25,122 nt of DNA, taken from contig NZ_SPQM01000068.1 of NCBI RefSeq assembly GCF_004570345.1, positions 1 to 25,122 of the forward strand. Direction: 5' to 3'. Both the position numbers and the translations under genes were made by a program. Positions within the stretch are counted from its first letter, which is position 1. The number at the start of each line of letters is the position of its first letter. The notes beneath the pieces were generated by a model. The model was not told the DNA's origin. It was given only the letters and a program-made list of their open reading frames with translations, and did not search any database. The stretch is from Blastococcus sp. CT_GayMR20 (GTDB lineage: Bacteria > Actinomycetota > Actinomycetes > Mycobacteriales > Geodermatophilaceae). Shown in pieces: positions 25,096 through 25,122 of this stretch.

Positions 25096-25122
25096 CACAC
25101 CGCACCACCCAGCAGCGGGCCG

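Noticed and set aside
23401..25098. A 565-codon frame antisense to the catalase
   Set aside because: Val/Leu/Asp-rich mirror of a highly conserved catalase; no independent start signal.

Overview
The window is about 25 kb of very GC-rich, densely coded bacterial chromosome. GTG starts, 1-4 base stop/start overlaps, a fabG-inhA-hemH order like mycobacterial mabA-inhA-hemZ, an usfX/rsbW-sigF pair, an Rpf domain, DUF5709 and a furA-catalase pair all point to an actinobacterium. The combination of a SigF partner-switching set, Ku/LigD, poxvirus-type topoisomerase IB and catalase would suit a desiccation- or radiation-tolerant soil or rock lineage such as Geodermatophilaceae; that family guess is inference. 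I see no insertion sequence, prophage, CRISPR array, rRNA or complete tRNA.

Layout. 1-868: the tail of a possible HAD hydrolase and a convergent DJ-1/PfpI protein. 869-1363: about 500 bases without a convincing gene, holding a near-perfect 16-base palindrome and a tRNA T-arm-like fragment. 1364-3768: a two-gene operon of a metal-dependent cyclase/hydrolase and a thiamine-diphosphate enzyme. 4001-5074: a secreted coiled-coil protein ending in an Rpf domain, convergent with a TANGO2/NRDE-family gene. 5891-8536: the fatty acid and heme operon fabG-inhA-hemH. 8559-10858: a methyltransferase, a hemerythrin-like protein and an uncharacterised conserved protein. 10961-12674: a NfeD/SPFH membrane pair. 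12726-16283: the sigma-F locus, with rsbW-sigF on the minus strand and a divergent regulator carrying phosphatase, kinase and STAS domains in one chain. 16353-17825: topoisomerase IB and a convergent STAS anti-anti-sigma factor. 18078-19248: DUF5709 and DUF1360 proteins. 19408-22895: a non-homologous end-joining operon (ku, ligD phosphoesterase-ligase, ligD polymerase as separate genes). 22988-25095: a Fur-family repressor overlapping a heme catalase.

How it fits together. The sigma-F system has sigma factor, anti-sigma kinase, two STAS modules and a phosphatase within 5 kb, and a SigF-like promoter (GTTTGG-N15-GGGTAA) lies upstream of rsbW-sigF, suggesting autoregulation. Break repair, topoisomerase and peroxide defence genes lie beside it, but I found no convincing SigF promoter in front of them. 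Several genes lack a Shine-Dalgarno sequence and have a -10-like hexamer almost exactly 6 bases before the start codon, suggesting leaderless transcripts. Strong perfect hairpins sit between two of the convergent gene pairs.
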